A stretch of DNA of 64,000 nt, taken from Warburgia ugandensis. Taxonomy: Eukaryota > Streptophyta > Magnoliopsida > Canellales > Canellaceae. Location of the stretch: positions 58,935,880 through 58,999,879 of the forward strand of contig CP141132.1 in NCBI GenBank assembly GCA_035236585.1. Reading direction: 5' to 3'. This document shows positions 49,725 to 63,721 of this stretch, one piece after another; positions within the stretch are counted from its first letter, which is position 1; each line of letters starts with the position of its first letter. Under the pieces are notes generated by a model. That model searched no databases. It saw only the letters and a list, made by a program, of their open reading frames with translations, and was not told the origin of the DNA. The translations under genes and the position numbers were made by a program.

Positions 49725-51202
49725 TAGTTTGCAAACTAGTTCTTCATCATTCATCAAGCATAAGTCTTCGGGTTGCATCATATACACTTCTTTTAAATCA
49801 CTATTTAGTAAGGTTATTTTCACACATATTAATGTAACTCTAAATGAAAATGAGCTACCAAAGGCATTACAATCCTTAAAGAGTCCTTCTGAGATACTAG
49901 ATAGGAGGTTCCTCGATAGTCAATGCCTTCATTTGAGTGAATCCTTTACTCATAATTTTGGACTTATATCATTCAACATTGCCAAGTGAGTCTCTTTTAC
50001 TTTATAGACTCATTTATAACTAGCCTTTCAATCCATGGCAATATCACAATGAGACTAAGGTTTATATGGATCTTCATGACCTTCTTAAGTCTTCTACAAG
50101 ATCCACTTATTATGCCTTTTGCATGACAGCTTATGCCAACTTGTTTCTCATGCATTGTTTGCTCTTATGTTGGTATGATAACCTATATTTTCTCGAGTTC
50201 TGTCATTTAATGATTTTCACTCCAACTATTAAGGCCAACTTCAAGAAATGTAATAATCTTATGTCTTAATAATTATATAAATTAACCTAAATTAAGTATG
50301 TTGACCTATATTAGCAATACTTTTAGGAAAAAACTACATCATTATAACCTCCCTCATGGGTAGAAGCTATAGCATGCTAATAGTTTGACTAATTATCATC
50401 ATAATTGGAGCTAATTTAGTTCTAAGTTTTAAGAATAAGAAAATCTTATACCTTTGGGCATCAAGAATTTTTTTTCCATCATAAGAACTTATTCCTCCAA
50501 TCTAATTAATTTATCAAATATGACGGATTTCCGTATGGGGCCTAATATTTATTTTTCACAATTAACTACAATTTGATGTAATAATAGTGATTTCTTTAAT
50601 GCCTTTTTTTAGGACGCAACATGCAATAATCATGACTTGAGATGCTTTGACTTACTCCCAAATAACTCTTGTACTTCTAACAAGTTATAATATCATGAAA
50701 CAAATGACATGATTTAATAAAAAATAGACGTCAAGATAATTATGTAAATAATATGATATACTAAATTAAAAAATGTGCCTCAACGTATGAATCCTTTCTT
50801 AAAGTGAAGATATATTAATCCAGTCACAAAAAGGTCCTTTTTATTAATCTTTATTTGCAAATCAATCCCTCATAGCCAAATCCAAAATTATGAAAATGAC
50901 CTTCTAAAATTGTTAGAAGGGCTCCTATGAAATTTTGCAAGAATAATACAAAAACTGTAGAAGTGCCCTTTTAAAAACTAAAATTTATTAGAAAGGGTTC
51001 TCTTGAAATTTTGTAATAGATATGAAATTGCAGTCCTATCCTTGTATGAGCCATTTGTTCTCAACAAGTCCCTATGAAAAATTGAAACAATGTACTATTT
51101 TTTATATGAAAAATATATATCACAAATCGTATGTTCTTTCAATCTCTTTTACTCTTTTAAACAATATAAAGTGATATTTAGCATATACATATACATACAT
51201 AT
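49720..51202. other. No gene recognised
   Basis: Frames at 49678-49989 and 50066-50269 carry no known domain; the first begins inside the TG microsatellite. Confidence 0.4.
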
Positions 51203-52471
51203 ATCATCATCATCATCATCATCAAGACCTTATCCCAATTAGGGGTCGGCCACATGAATCTTATTCCTCCATTCCACTCTATTAAATACCATGGCTTCAT
51301 TTAGTCCCAAAGTTTTTAAATCTTTCCTCACCACTTCTATCCACGTTCTTTTGGGCCTTCCCCTTGCCCTTTTAGAACCTTCAACTTGTATTGCCTCACT
51401 CCTTCTAACTGGTGCCGTTGTTGGCCTCCTTTGAACATGTCCAAACCATCTAAGTCTAATCTCCCTCATCTTGTTACCTATTGGTGCTATCCCTAAATTT
51501 CTTCTAATATTTTCATTTCTAATTCTATCCTTTCTTGTCTTACCACTCATCCATCTCAACATCCTCATTTCTGCAACACTCAGCCTATGAGTATGATGTT
51601 CCTTAACCACCCAACACTCGATCCATAGAGCATGGCCGGCCTTATAGCCATCCTATAGAATTTTCCCTTTAGTTTGAGTGGCACCCGCCGATCACATAAA
51701 ACCCCCGATGCACATCTCCATTTGTTCCAACCCGCTTGGATTCTCTGGGTAACCTCCCTCTCAATCTCTCCACTCTCATGGATCAATGATCCTAAGTATC
51801 GGAAGTGGTCTCTCATGGGGACCTCTTGGTTATCAATCTTGACCGGTGCTCCACTCCTACTCTCCTTGCTAAAATTACATTCCATATATTAAATGTCTTA
51901 GTTCGGCTAATTTTAAATCCTTTCGATTCTCGCTTCTCTCCATAGCTCTAGCTTTATGTTGACACCCTCCCTTGTCTCATCAAGTAGGACTATATCGTCT
52001 GCAAATAGCATGCACCAGGGAATCTCCTCATGCAGATGTTTTGTTAACTCATCCATAACTAATGTGAAAAGGTATGGACTTAATGCCGATCCTTGGTGCA
52101 ATCCGACAATGACAGGAAAATCACCAGTCACGCCACTAGTGGTCTTAACATTTATTCTTGCTCCCTCATACATATCTTTAATTATGTCTATATACCCCTG
52201 AGAAACCCCTTTAACACCTAACACCCTCCATATTAACTCTCTAGGGACTCTATCATAAGCCTTCTCTAAGTCAATAAAGACCATGTGTAGGTCTTTTCTC
52301 CTCTCCCTATATTTCTCTACTAATTGTCTTAGTAAGAAAATAGCTTCCATGGTAGACCTCCCAGGCATGAAACCAAACTGATTCTCCGATACACTTGTTT
52401 CATGTCGTAGCCTCTTCTCAATGACTCTTTCAAAAAGTTTCATGGTGTGGCTCATAAGTTTGATCCCTCGA
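51203..52471 (-). mobile_element. 5'-truncated RTE-type LINE, copy 2
   Basis: The minus strand starts at the YRGIKLMSHTMKLFERVIEK block next to an AT run (about 52471). It continues with [60 protein letters not shown], the catalytic MLFADDIVLL (51913-52512), then [32 protein letters not shown] and RARGRPKRTW (51239-51610). It ends in a GAT trinucleotide tail (plus-strand TCA repeats, 51203-51225). The open frames are longer and less damaged than in the intron 1 copy. Frameshifts remain between 51900 and 51580. The N-terminal endonuclease is absent. Reverse transcriptase is the only activity recognised. Confidence 0.93.
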
Positions 52472-52541
52472 TATATATATATATATATATTTGTATATAA
52501 GAGATCAATCAAGCATGATTGAATGTATGATAAATTATTCT

Positions 52542-54885
52542 TGTTTTAAAATTACTGCAAGTGCATGTGTCTATTGAAATACAAATGTGCAAGTGTTGGT
52601 AATTAAGAACATTCATATATAAACATCATCGATTTAGTTCAACCATATTAATATAACAATGGTGGAATACTAATACAAAAGATGAGTTCATCAAAGATCC
52701 AAATTTACTTATTATCTCAATTCTAATGATATGCCTAGCTTAATTGGTATAGATTCAAAGCATAACTTGTTTTTTTTTACAATCGCATAGTATCTGAGAA
52801 TTATAATAATTATCATTTAATCATAGATTAGTCTCTAAACTATGGACAATACATCATAATTCCCATGAAAAGAGTACTAACTATGTATCTCAAATTATGT
52901 AGCACACTCATGAAAATTGATAATTAAAATTCCTAAATCATATATGAATAAAAGTAATGGTTTAATGTGATTTCATCTGCACCCTAAATAGATGATCTAA
53001 CTACTCTTATTCAATATGAAAAATACATTTAAATTTAATGAGAAAAATGGACCTAAAACTTAATGGAATTCTAACCTAAAACTATCACTAAGTACTTTGA
53101 AAAAAATTAAACTCATAAACTATAACTAAAATAAGAATTAAATCCACAAATAAATTAAGCAAAAGCATGAAATCTAACCACTAAATCTAAACTAAAGAAA
53201 TTAAAGCTTTAGTAAAATTGAAGTTTGAAAATCACAAGAGTATGCTAAAAAGAAAAAGAATACAAAAGATTTCCCATATCGAATTAATGCCCAAGATCTC
53301 ATTGTGTCACCCATCAACACCTTAGGATTTGCTCCTCACTAAGCCACTACAAGAGATGATCTTCCTTCCTTCCATGGTGTGTCACTCACCATAGAAGAGA
53401 AAACATCCAAGATACAAAAGTAAAAAACAAGAAGAGCTAGATAGAGAGAAGGCCCAAAATGTCTCAAGTAGCCACCTTAGGAGAGAGACCTCTCCAACCT
53501 TCAAAACCTATAGAACTTGCTACATAGGAGGACTTGCTACCTAAGATACAAAATTAGAAGAATAATAAGAGACAAAACCATATGTTCTGTTGCTCCCAAT
53601 AGGAACATCTAGTTTTGTACCTAGCAACACCAATAACAATCCCCAACCAGTTGCTTCTACGAGTCAAAACTAGTAGCTAAGGTTGTCTTCTACCAGCAAC
53701 TAATAAAACAAAAACCAACATTTGCAATCATGAGTTCCCATCCATCTAGCTACTACTTTTGTTTTCAACATCTTGGTCCTTTTAAGACCATGACCCAACA
53801 AGCTAGCTTTTCAAAGCCATGCATGAAACATTTAATTCAGTTTGGTTTCCAATTTGGAAACAATCCTAACCTCTCCTAACTTTATGGAATCTGCCCAATA
53901 GAAAACATATGTCTCTATTAAAAAACAAAGCTCATTATTTACTCCTTTCCTATTTAGAAAACATCCTTCCCAAGAAGCTCATTTGAAAGAAGTCATTAAA
54001 TAACCCACTCTTTTAGAAAGTTCTTAAAAATAATCCACTTCTCATCTTGTGCCACTTTCCACTAGATTTCTCTCGCTCCTAAGCTCTATGCTATCTTGCT
54101 CTTTCTATTTAATTAGAAACTAGTCCCACATGTCTCCTTAACTTTTAAAGTTTCCTAGTATGAAACATCCAACTTTTCTTCTTGTGTGAACCATCCAATT
54201 CAGCCCAATAACGTCCAAGCCTCCTACTTCCTCAACCTAACATGATGCTTTATTATCCCAAGCTAGATTTTCCCAACTTAACTAGCTATCCCACAGAACT
54301 TCTCTTATCTGCAACAAGTTTCAAGCATCTCTTACACTTTCTACCCTCCATTAGCAACCCAATATCTTGTCCAGGTCAAAACATATTCCTAAGTAATGTG
54401 CTTCTTCCTAATAAAACATCTCATTTTATAATCCCTTAGTTGCATGCCTTCTCTTTAATGGCAATGAGATGCATGGAATTGTTGACTTTGCTAAGAATAA
54501 CATGATAGCTCCTCTATGCTTGAACAATGTTGTAACTTAAGCCTCCTCTTCTTGATTTGATCACCTCAGATTGATTTAAACCATCAATTTTTGTCTAAGT
54601 TTGATTGGTGATTGAGAATGTTGATTGGATTGATCTAGACACTTACGTATGATATTTGTGTGACTTTTGACATGTGGACCAGAGGAATTTTTTGGATCTT
54701 ATACTAGCTTCCTTTTCGGGCTTCAAATTGGCAAAAATGTGCATTAGTTTTCAATTCTACCCTAATTCTACAAAAGTGCAAAATAAACCCTAATTAATGA
54801 CAAATTAAGTGATTCTATGATTAAAATATAAATTTTAAGAATATTAAATGCAATAATTATGTGTATATCAAATACCTCAAGACTT
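52542..54885 (-). repeat. Probable 3' LTR of the second Athila-like element
   Basis: The low end, tgttttaaaattactgcaag followed by tgcatgtgtc, matches the LTR end at 25315. The high end is set just below the gactagcaaaaggtaagtc block (minus strand, about 54885-54900). Inner boundaries are approximate. Confidence 0.5.
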
Positions 54886-56879
54886 ACCTTTTGCTAGTCC
54901 TTGAGCAAAAATACAAAAGAGAAAAGAAATATGAAAACAAAAATAATCCAAATCTTAACTGACCACTTTCACAAGTGTTGTTGTCTACATTTAGCATATG
55001 CAGAAAGCCTTTAAACCCCTAGGTTACCCCTAGTGGATGAGTTATAGTCTCATAAGGGTTTTCAAAAAGGATATGCATAAATATTAACTAAATTTATATG
55101 GTAGTTCCTCCATTTCTCTTTGAGAATCTCCTTCCATTGGGTGTACATTAAATATCTAACTTTATCATGTTAATAAAGATGAACAATAATCCAAAATCAT
55201 ACCCTTATACTAAAGATGATCCATTGAAATGTGTGTGTATGAATAGCCAACATAAACATTTATCAGTCTCTAAATAAGATACAACCTAAATTACCATCCA
55301 AAAATATTTTTCAATTTCAAATGTCACAAGATATAATCAACACTGAGAAAGAAATCACTATGAAATGAGTAATAATAAATCTTGTCTATATGTGACCAGA
55401 ATAATGTATATCAAAGACAAATTATCTCACACATATCATAACAAAGAACGATATTTAAAAAAATTGATAATTGATCCCATTGAAAGGATACCAACTATTA
55501 AGAATGTTAAACTTTACCATATCCCTACTTATTTATTTCCACATCCAAGTCATACTACTCTTAAGATCAAGTTAGGTCTTTTACTAGGACAAAACATGAG
55601 GCTTAGGACAAAGTTATGAAAAAATGATATAAAGGTAAACAAAATATTCTAAAGAATATGTAAAGGTCTTCTAATAAAGTACTCACAATCTTCTTTTTAT
55701 ACATGAGAGTGAACATTCTTCATTTCATTTGCTTTTTTCTTCTTTTCTTTTTTAATTTTGAGCATAGTCTTTTGTTCTAAACTATTTTAATATTCATCTC
55801 ATCAATTTCATCAAGATATTTCCAATCATCTCTTTATATTTAGATAAAATAATGGGTAATGGATATATTACATGGTTACAAAGGGGTAATGATTAATTGG
55901 CTAACAAGAAAAGGCTGTAATATAAAGGCTTAAAGATCTAATTAGCAAAAAATAACTTAAAGTAGGCTAAAGGCTCTGAGTTAATCAAAGATGACCACTA
56001 TAGTCACCTAGGTTTCATATGACTTAAATGTGTACATAAATTTAAGATATATATGGTATAGTCTTTCAATGATAATTCTCAATAGTTGGCCAAAACAAAG
56101 AAATATGATACCAATTACGAGTTAATGCCCACTGAAGAAAGCTTTGAATTTACATATAACTCCCTTAAAGAAAGAATGGTTCAAATCTCATATGGGTTAT
56201 AAGTCTCTACTAATATTCTTCAAAATCTCTAAGTCATACTTACCCTTCAACCTAAACTATGTATACATATGGCTAACATGCAAATAAGTATTTCGAGTTC
56301 AATTTTCATGAATTTTTTTATAAAAAGAATAATAAGATGAACTAATTGTATTCAAATCTATTAATAAGCTAAAGCATAAAGATAACACTAAAGTTTCATA
56401 AAATCTAATAATTTCAATTGTTATCATTGTAGAGGAACTTACCACAAAAACTTTAAATGTTTTTTTTCTTCTCAAAAGCTGATAAGAACTTACAATGAAC
56501 ACATCAAAATTTAAAAATACCCCACTACATATTTAAATCAAACATTATCCTCAACATTTAAAATTGGACACTATGGACAAAAGAAATAATATAACTAGAG
56601 AATGAGTGTGAGAGAAAGCATACCTCATTGATGCGTATGCTAATGATGGTGTATATATTGATGTGAAAATTCTTATGCCACCAAACTATGATGCAAAATA
56701 ATGATAAAGGAATGAATGCATATGCAAGACTCACTACTAACTCTACTAAACACTAAACCTAAACAAATATTACAAAACCTGCATGCTAAAATCAATCCTG
56801 ATAAATAAGATTCTCTAGGAAAACTTCTTCCACTTTAAGGTTCCTAAAATTCTAAGAATGGATTCAACCTCTAACCATT
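54886..56879 (-). mobile_element. 3' non-coding region of the second Athila-like element
   Basis: Aligns in order with 26876-28400. No env-like frame is recognisable. The cattgaggataatg-type block after pol (minus strand) lies near 56545-56570. Confidence 0.6.
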
Positions 56880-57276
56880 GACTTGGAAAACTTTCCCATC
56901 CTTCTCAATCTCAACATCCCCATGAGGATAAGTAGTATGAACTATGTAAGGGGTAGTCCATCGAATCTTAATTTACCCTAAACAATTGCAATTGAGAATT
57001 ACGAAGGACTTTCTGGCCATGTGCAAAAGATTTTCTCAAAATATGCCTATCATGAGCTAGCTTGATTTAGTCTTTATACTTTTTCATACTCTCATATGCA
57101 TTTGTCTTAATCTCCTCCAACTCTGTGAGTTGAAGTTTCCTTTGGGTGCTTGCTTGTTTAAATCAAAGTTGAGTTTTTTTAATAGCCCAATATGCTTCAT
57201 ACTCTAACTAAACTAGTAACTGGCAAGCTTTTCTATAAACTAAGTGGTAAGGCGACATTTTAATGAGAGTCATAAC
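56880..57276 (-). pseudogene. Integrase C-terminal part of the second Athila-like element
   Basis: The minus strand begins TLIKMSPYHLVYRKACQLLV, then EYEAYWAIKKTQL, LQLTELEEIKTNAYE and IKLAHDRHILRKSFAHGQKV. It is the direct continuation of the integrase at 62162, separated by an inserted element. A few stops are present. Confidence 0.8.
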
Positions 57277-60200
57277 TGTAACAACCCCAATTTTTGTAAA
57301 TTGATTGAGAAAATCAATTTAGTTTGAATTTTTAGAAATTCTGGGCTGGAATATTAGGTTATTAAAAATTCTCTTTTGATAGAGATTAAATCATGATTTA
57401 AAACTTAAAAATTATGAATGTACTAAAAAAACTGATCTAAATACCTTCAATTCTGAGTTAAAATGAAAAATTTCTAGTTTTCTTCATTTTTATGAACAAA
57501 AGGGTAAAATGGTAATTTTACCTATAACCAAAATCTAAGACATAAATATTTAGAATGTACTCTAAAATACAAATCCAACACCACTAAGTATGCTCAATTC
57601 CGAGTTCAAAAGAATAAAACGAATTTTTCTCTATAAAAAGGTCGAAATAGTCCTTTCACACCCCCCGTGGGGCCCATAAGGGGCCTACAGACGAATCCAA
57701 TGGCCAAAAAACATGTAATGAGTGGTCAAACTACTACCAGCTTCTAATGGAGAAGGAGGTGGTAGTAGAGGATCCAATGTTAATTTAATATTTAAAAGAA
57801 TTGAAATATGATAATTACAAGTAATTATGAAAAATTGCAAAACACCTATAAATATCCCTCCAAAAATCCTCCATAAATGTTCATTAAAATTCCCACAAAA
57901 TTATCTTCCTTAAAATGAAAAACCAGACCTAGATTCCTTCTCAAAATTCCAAAACTCCCAAAAATCTCCCTTCTTGCACTTTCTCTCTCCTCTCTCTAAT
58001 TGGAACAAGATACCTAAATTCAATTAGACACTCTGTTCCAAATTGAATCTCACAAATCCCTCCATCCATACAATCCTAGACTACCTAATCTACAAAACCC
58101 CCAAATCAATTTTAAGATCCAACGGTGCAACCAACGAAAAATCACAAAACAAGTGGCTATCAGGATATTTTATCATCAAAGGATATTTATTTCAAATTAG
58201 GCTTCAAATCTATGTTTCTTCTCTAATTAGGTAGGTGGAACCACTTCTTATACTTATTTCTTGTTGTTTTATGTAATTTTTATTTTTCTTTAATTAGTTT
58301 TAGGTTAAATTTTATAAAAATAAAGTAAGGGCCATAACCCTTCAATTTTGGATGATGGAGAGCTCAAATGGAAAATCTGAGACATTCAATCGATCCAAAA
58401 GGGTGCCAAAACCCTAGGGTAGAAATTTTAAGAATTTTTATTAAGTTTTGAGCCCTTAATTGTAAAGGGATTGATTGGACGGTCCAAATGGACTGTCCGT
58501 TCTCCCAAATCAAGTCAGAACCCGGCACATGCAGCAAAACATGACATAGAAATGCGCAAGTCACCAGGGGACCACATTATAAGTGCATCCCAGTGATAGG
58601 CGCGCGGTGATCGCTTTGCTTAATTGAATCTGGGCCGTTCGTTTCGCTGGGCTCAAATCAAATTTGGACCCTAGGAATGACTGTGAACTTCACAGTTCAA
58701 TTGTGGAGTCATCTGAACTCTAAATTGAGATCAGAAAGAAGCTATGAAAGCTTATAATGTCTATTTTCTTTTGAGACCATAATATTGATAAAAACATTCT
58801 AGAAACTTTCTGTTTTAAGAATTAAGTTTCTAATTTTCATGATCTTCAAGATCTGAGATGATCAGATCTTGGGAATCTAAATTACTAATGATATAATGTT
58901 GAAATCAAGTGATATCCATGATTGATTTGTACAGATCTAAGATAAATTGAGGGATCTGCCCTTTATGGTAGAAAAACCCTAAAAATACAAAGGGACCCAC
59001 TTGATCAATAAGATCAAGTATGATTAGACCTTGGGATGGATTGAATGAATGATATTATGATAGAATCCATTGAAATCATGGATTGAATATGACAAAAAAC
59101 AAAGGAATATGATCTTGGACCTTAATGGAGTAAAAGCCCTAAAATTAATTAAAACCTTGATTTAAAAGGAAAAGATCTAAGATCTAATATTTGGATCATA
59201 AGTAAAGGTTTCTAATAATCTTAATCTAATTAGTTTCATTGTCTTTTATTTGATAATAGTATTGTAAATATGATTCATGTTATAAAGCATGATAGTTCTT
59301 AAATTTTAGCATGCTATGTTCTATGTGTTATTAGATTGTTATATTAGGTTGATAGATTTAATTATCTTAGGGCAATGTTAGTTTAAATTTGAAGTTTAAG
59401 CATGATTCCATTAGATTAGTAATAAAATTTCATGTATTTTATAACTTAGGATCCATGTTAGTATATTAGAGGATGAATGGCCTTAGAATGATATAGATGT
59501 ACAATTCTCTTATGATTTAAAGTGTATGATTATATGAATTGTCAAAGTATAGTATAAGCATCTTAATTGTCTTTAAGTTAGTAGATATAATTGTTTAATT
59601 AGTGGTTATGCCTCAATATTCATAAATCACCAAAAATGAAATATAATGAAATAGAGATTCATGGACAATTAAGATGAGTGAATGACTTGGACTTAATATT
59701 AGTAAAGGTTATAGTTAGTAGGACAATATAAGGATTATCAAATCCTTGGCCTAAACTAGGAGAATAATAAGCACCATGAATGACATTTTAAATGTTCATG
59801 GACTTAATTAAAATCAATTAGAAAGAGTACTTAGGGTTAACATGCTCATAGGAACCTTATGAAAGGTTGAGCTAAGGTCACTCTAGTGAATGTTGAACAT
59901 AGTTGTTAAGGGGGTTTTCTAATAGAACCTCGCTCCTCCCCTACCTTTCATTGACATTTGTGAGGTCTAAACACCTCCTTACATGAGGATTGAAGTAAGC
60001 ACTTTGTGTTCACTCATTCAGCTAGCAAGCCTTAGCCAATTGGAAATAAGAGGGGCAGTCTACACTTAGGCTAAAATAAGTTATCTTCAATCAGTAAAAC
60101 ATTAACTGGTTGAATAATAATAAGAGCATAAATGGTTAGTAAATTATCTAATCCTAATCAAAATTGTAAGTAAGATAAGAATGATCAAACAAGATCCATA

Positions 60201-62161
60201 GGATCTTAAATGATCAAGAACAATAAGAATAATAACTTTGTATTGTACTTAGTATGCATGTTTATTAGTATGTATGCTGTAGATCAAATCTAGATCATTA
60301 GATTAGATAATCTAAACCCTTGATTAATTATGATTTAAGGAAAAGAACTAAGATCCTCCTCCTTAGGAATGATCAAATAACTGGACTTAGATCAAAGAAG
60401 AACTAGATGATAGAAGATCTAGGCCCTTGATCTTTATTAACAAGAATAGATTGTTGATCAAATGATCTATGAAAGATCAAGATCAAAGAGATGGATACAC
60501 AAAGACTTAGAGATAGAAAATAATTAGATCTAAAAGGTTAGAAGATCATTCTAACTATCAGATCTATTGATCAATAAGATAAAATACTATCTGAGGAAGA
60601 TATATTATATGGATGACATGAACACAAGACAGATCTAGATCCCTTATATCAAAGGACAAGATTAGATAAAGAATATAGATAGGAGATTATCCATAATTGT
60701 ACAAATATTGACAGTATGTATGGATTTACAGATTTCATACGTCAATCAGGATCATGGAAGATTTGGAGAGATGAGTCACTACTTGAAGGTAGGAGGATTT
60801 TATGAATGCATCTACATGACAAGTACATGTTGTATACATGATCTTATGTTTGGAAATGTTGACAAGTATAATGTCAATACTTGTATTAAACCCATTGAAA
60901 ATTCTTATAATCCAACCAAAACACATATGGAATGGTTAAGTTAGAATTGAGGAAAACCTTAAGTGAATAGGAAACTAGAAAGTATTCTTGCCCTAAGTAA
61001 ATAGACAGATTGTTTGATACGTATAAGAATTACTTTTACATACAAGCATGGAGGCTTGTTGTTTTGTTTTAAACAAGCATAAGCCTGGGGATGCTATGCT
61101 AAGAGAGTTAGTAGGGTTTGGCCACCCACTCTCTGAATCTTGTTATTATATGGATACCAAGCCTAAATGAAGCTAAAAATAGGGTGGGACAATTATGGGA
61201 AGGTCGCCACTATGACAGCCATGGTCCTCCCATACGGACATGGATATTGTGATTTCCATTGAGGATGGTATAGGTGGATTATTAAGTAGTTATCTGGGCG
61301 CACTAGTACGGATTCTGACTACATGCATAGTAGTCCTTTGAGTATTTTTGCATTATGATGCATGGCATAATGAAATGCCTTATGATATGGCATGATGAGA
61401 TGCCAGGTAATCGTGGATTATTGATACTACCCAAATGAGGGAGTATTTCTAGCAAAGTCTGGATGATTTATCAACTCAGCATAAGCTCGATATAATTATG
61501 TTTTGAGATATTAACTATTTTTCACGGTTTTGACCGTATGTATATATCTATACATAGTATACTGTATGTATGCGTAAGGATGTACATATACGACAAAGTA
61601 AAGAGATTGCTCCATGAGTATGAATAATGGGATTATGAAGTATTAGGATTATACTGTGAAAGTTTTATGCTTCTTGAATCCCCTACCAAGCATAGCTTGT
61701 TGAGATATTGTAAATGTTTCAATATTTTCAATATCTCAGATACATAGTAGAAGAATTAGGAGTTCAAGACCTAAGAAGACTTGGAAGAATAATCAATCAG
61801 GGTGTATCCCTTGAAGACATGTATTTTATTTGAGAGCATTGTATTGTATTGAGAGTTTTTAATGTATGGTGAGGTTTGAAGTTTGGATTATGTAATTTGG
61901 ATAAGTATTGTACTAATATCGAGCTGTACTGTGAAACACTGGATGGTTTCTGGAATTTAATAAAAGTATATTCCTTCAATGGAATTTTATCTTATACAAA
62001 AATTCTACTTATGTTATGTATGAAGTGATGACTTGGGTTTTTCAAAACAAGTTTTAAAGAAAAGAATTTCACTGCTTTGTTTTGCGAAATTTTTTTACTA
62101 CTATGGGCCTTGCCTTTGAAAATGTATTACAAAATGTGTTACAAAAACTCGGGTCATCACA
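57277..62161 (+). mobile_element. Second long LTR-like element, inserted in an integrase
   Basis: 4885 bp starting TGTAACAACCCC and ending CGGGTCATCACA, matching the termini of the solo LTR at 32062-35328 and sharing its ordered internal blocks (see that entry), e.g. 61031-61215 and 61676-61740. No gag or pol text lies inside, so it is probably another solo LTR, about 1.6 kb longer. The flanks ATAAC and GCTTC do not match, and several integrase codons are missing at the junction, so the ends were altered after or during insertion. Confidence 0.75.
61701..61738. repeat. Conserved hairpin, second copy
   Basis: Arms tgagatattgtaaa and tttcaatatctca; same place relative to the cccctaccaagcatagcttg block as at 34922-34959. 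Confidence 0.75.
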
Positions 62162-62740
62162 GCTTCACTAAGTAGTAGGGATCAATCTTTCCTATTAGGG
62201 TTAATTATCTTCTCTAGGATGTGCTTAATCTCCTTATTGGACACCTCTACTTGTCCATTAGTTTATGGATGGTAGGGCATTACAACTCTATAGGTAATAC
62301 CATAGTTTTGAATTAAGGCTTCAAAAAGCTATAGCATAAATATTTTCCACCATCATTAGTAATAGTGTGTGGAATATCAAATCATACAAAAATATTATCC
62401 TTAAACTGGACCAACACCTTGTGGTCCTTGGTTTTATATGCTACGGCCTCTATCCATTTGGATATAGAATCCACTCCCACAATTACATAATAGCTTCCAA
62501 AGGAATTAGGAAAAGGACCATGAAATCTATGCCTCAAACATAAAAAACCTAAACAATCAAAATATGGTTTAAAGGCATCATGTCTCTACATCCTATGCTT
62601 CATATTTTTTGACAATGGTTACATGCTTTTCAAAAATCATGAGAATCCTTGAAAATAGTAGGCCAATAAAATCCACATTTCAAAATCTTTGTTGCAGTGT
62701 TTTTCACACTAAAATGGCCTCCTCATGCATGGTTATGGTA
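62162..62740 (-). pseudogene. Integrase zinc-binding and core parts of the second Athila-like element
   Basis: The minus strand gives KCGFYWPTIFKDSHDF, CNHCQK, GIDFHGPFPNSFGSYYVIVG, VDSISKWIEAVAYKTKDHKV, TITNDGGKY and NGQVEVSNKEIKHILEKIIN. Catalytic Asp in GIDF, the Asp of NDGG and Glu in VSNKE are visible. Stops and frameshifts interrupt it, and an inserted element cuts it at 62161. Confidence 0.85.
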
Positions 62741-62899
62741 CAAGGAAATGACAGTAACGATCACTCTCTAGAACACATGTCCTAATGACCTGATTAGGAT
62801 AGTACTTGAACAAATATGGATCATCTCAATAGAAGTACTTTTCAGCTAAAAATCTAAATCTATTATGTTTTTCCCAATGTGAGGGCATCTTATTAATAA

Positions 62900-63420
62900 A
62901 TAGATAACTCAGTATATTTTTAAACTAAGGTAATTGAGAAACATATATCAACTGCTCTTTAGGAAAAGACTCATTAATAGGCATGAACTCAGTAGTAAGT
63001 GCAAAAATAAGTCTAGTTAAGTAATCTTCTACTATATGTTTAGAACCTTTCCTATCATAAAATTCAATATCAAAGTTGTAGTAGTATCCATCAAATTAAT
63101 TAGGGTTTAACATCTTTCTTAAAAAGAAAATAGTTCAATGTGACATGATTTAAATAGACAATAACCTTTGATCCTGATAAATAAGATCTAAACTTATCCA
63201 AAGAAAACACAACAATTAATTTTTCTATCTTAGAATAATTGAGTTATGCATCATTTAGTGTCCTATTAGCATAATGAATGTAACGATCATGATTTTTTTT
63301 TATCAATACCAAAACTATACAATTCTGTAAAAAATTCGACAGAGTTTCCTCTATTTTTTGGACCTATTTATTTAACGCATACATTGCAAAAACACCTGAT
63401 AATATTTAAAGATCTATATG
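62900..63420 (-). pseudogene. RNase H region of the second Athila-like element
   Basis: Minus-strand text includes IHYANRTLNDAQLNY-like and YSKIEKLIVVFSLDKFRSYL (about 63170-63260), VIVYLNHVTLNYFLFKKD (about 63110-63165) and VEDYLTRL near 63020. These are the RNase H blocks upstream of Gypsy integrases. The reading frame has several stops. Confidence 0.72.
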
Positions 63421-63721
63421 ATATAAAGATTTAACTTTCTCATTTCTTACTGTCTCAATACTAGTCACAGTCCCAAACACACTCATTAGTCAAAATTATC
63501 AACTTAAAAAGGATAATAAGTGCATCTTTATAACAACTAGTCAAGTTTTGTTACAATTAGAAAGTAAACAGTGTCTCACAATTCTAAACTAAAGATCTTT
63601 TCAATAAACAATCTTTAGTAGTCAATCTCATCTTTCTCCTTATTATAACTTCACCTGAAATTGTTGGTTGTAAGGGGGTGAATATAGCGACTCACAGTGA
63701 GAATTTACATGGTTAGATAAA
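63421..63721. other. Unassigned part of the second Athila-like element
   Basis: Expected to be reverse transcriptase, but I could not recognise its motifs; the LINE copy that follows interrupts it. Confidence 0.3.
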
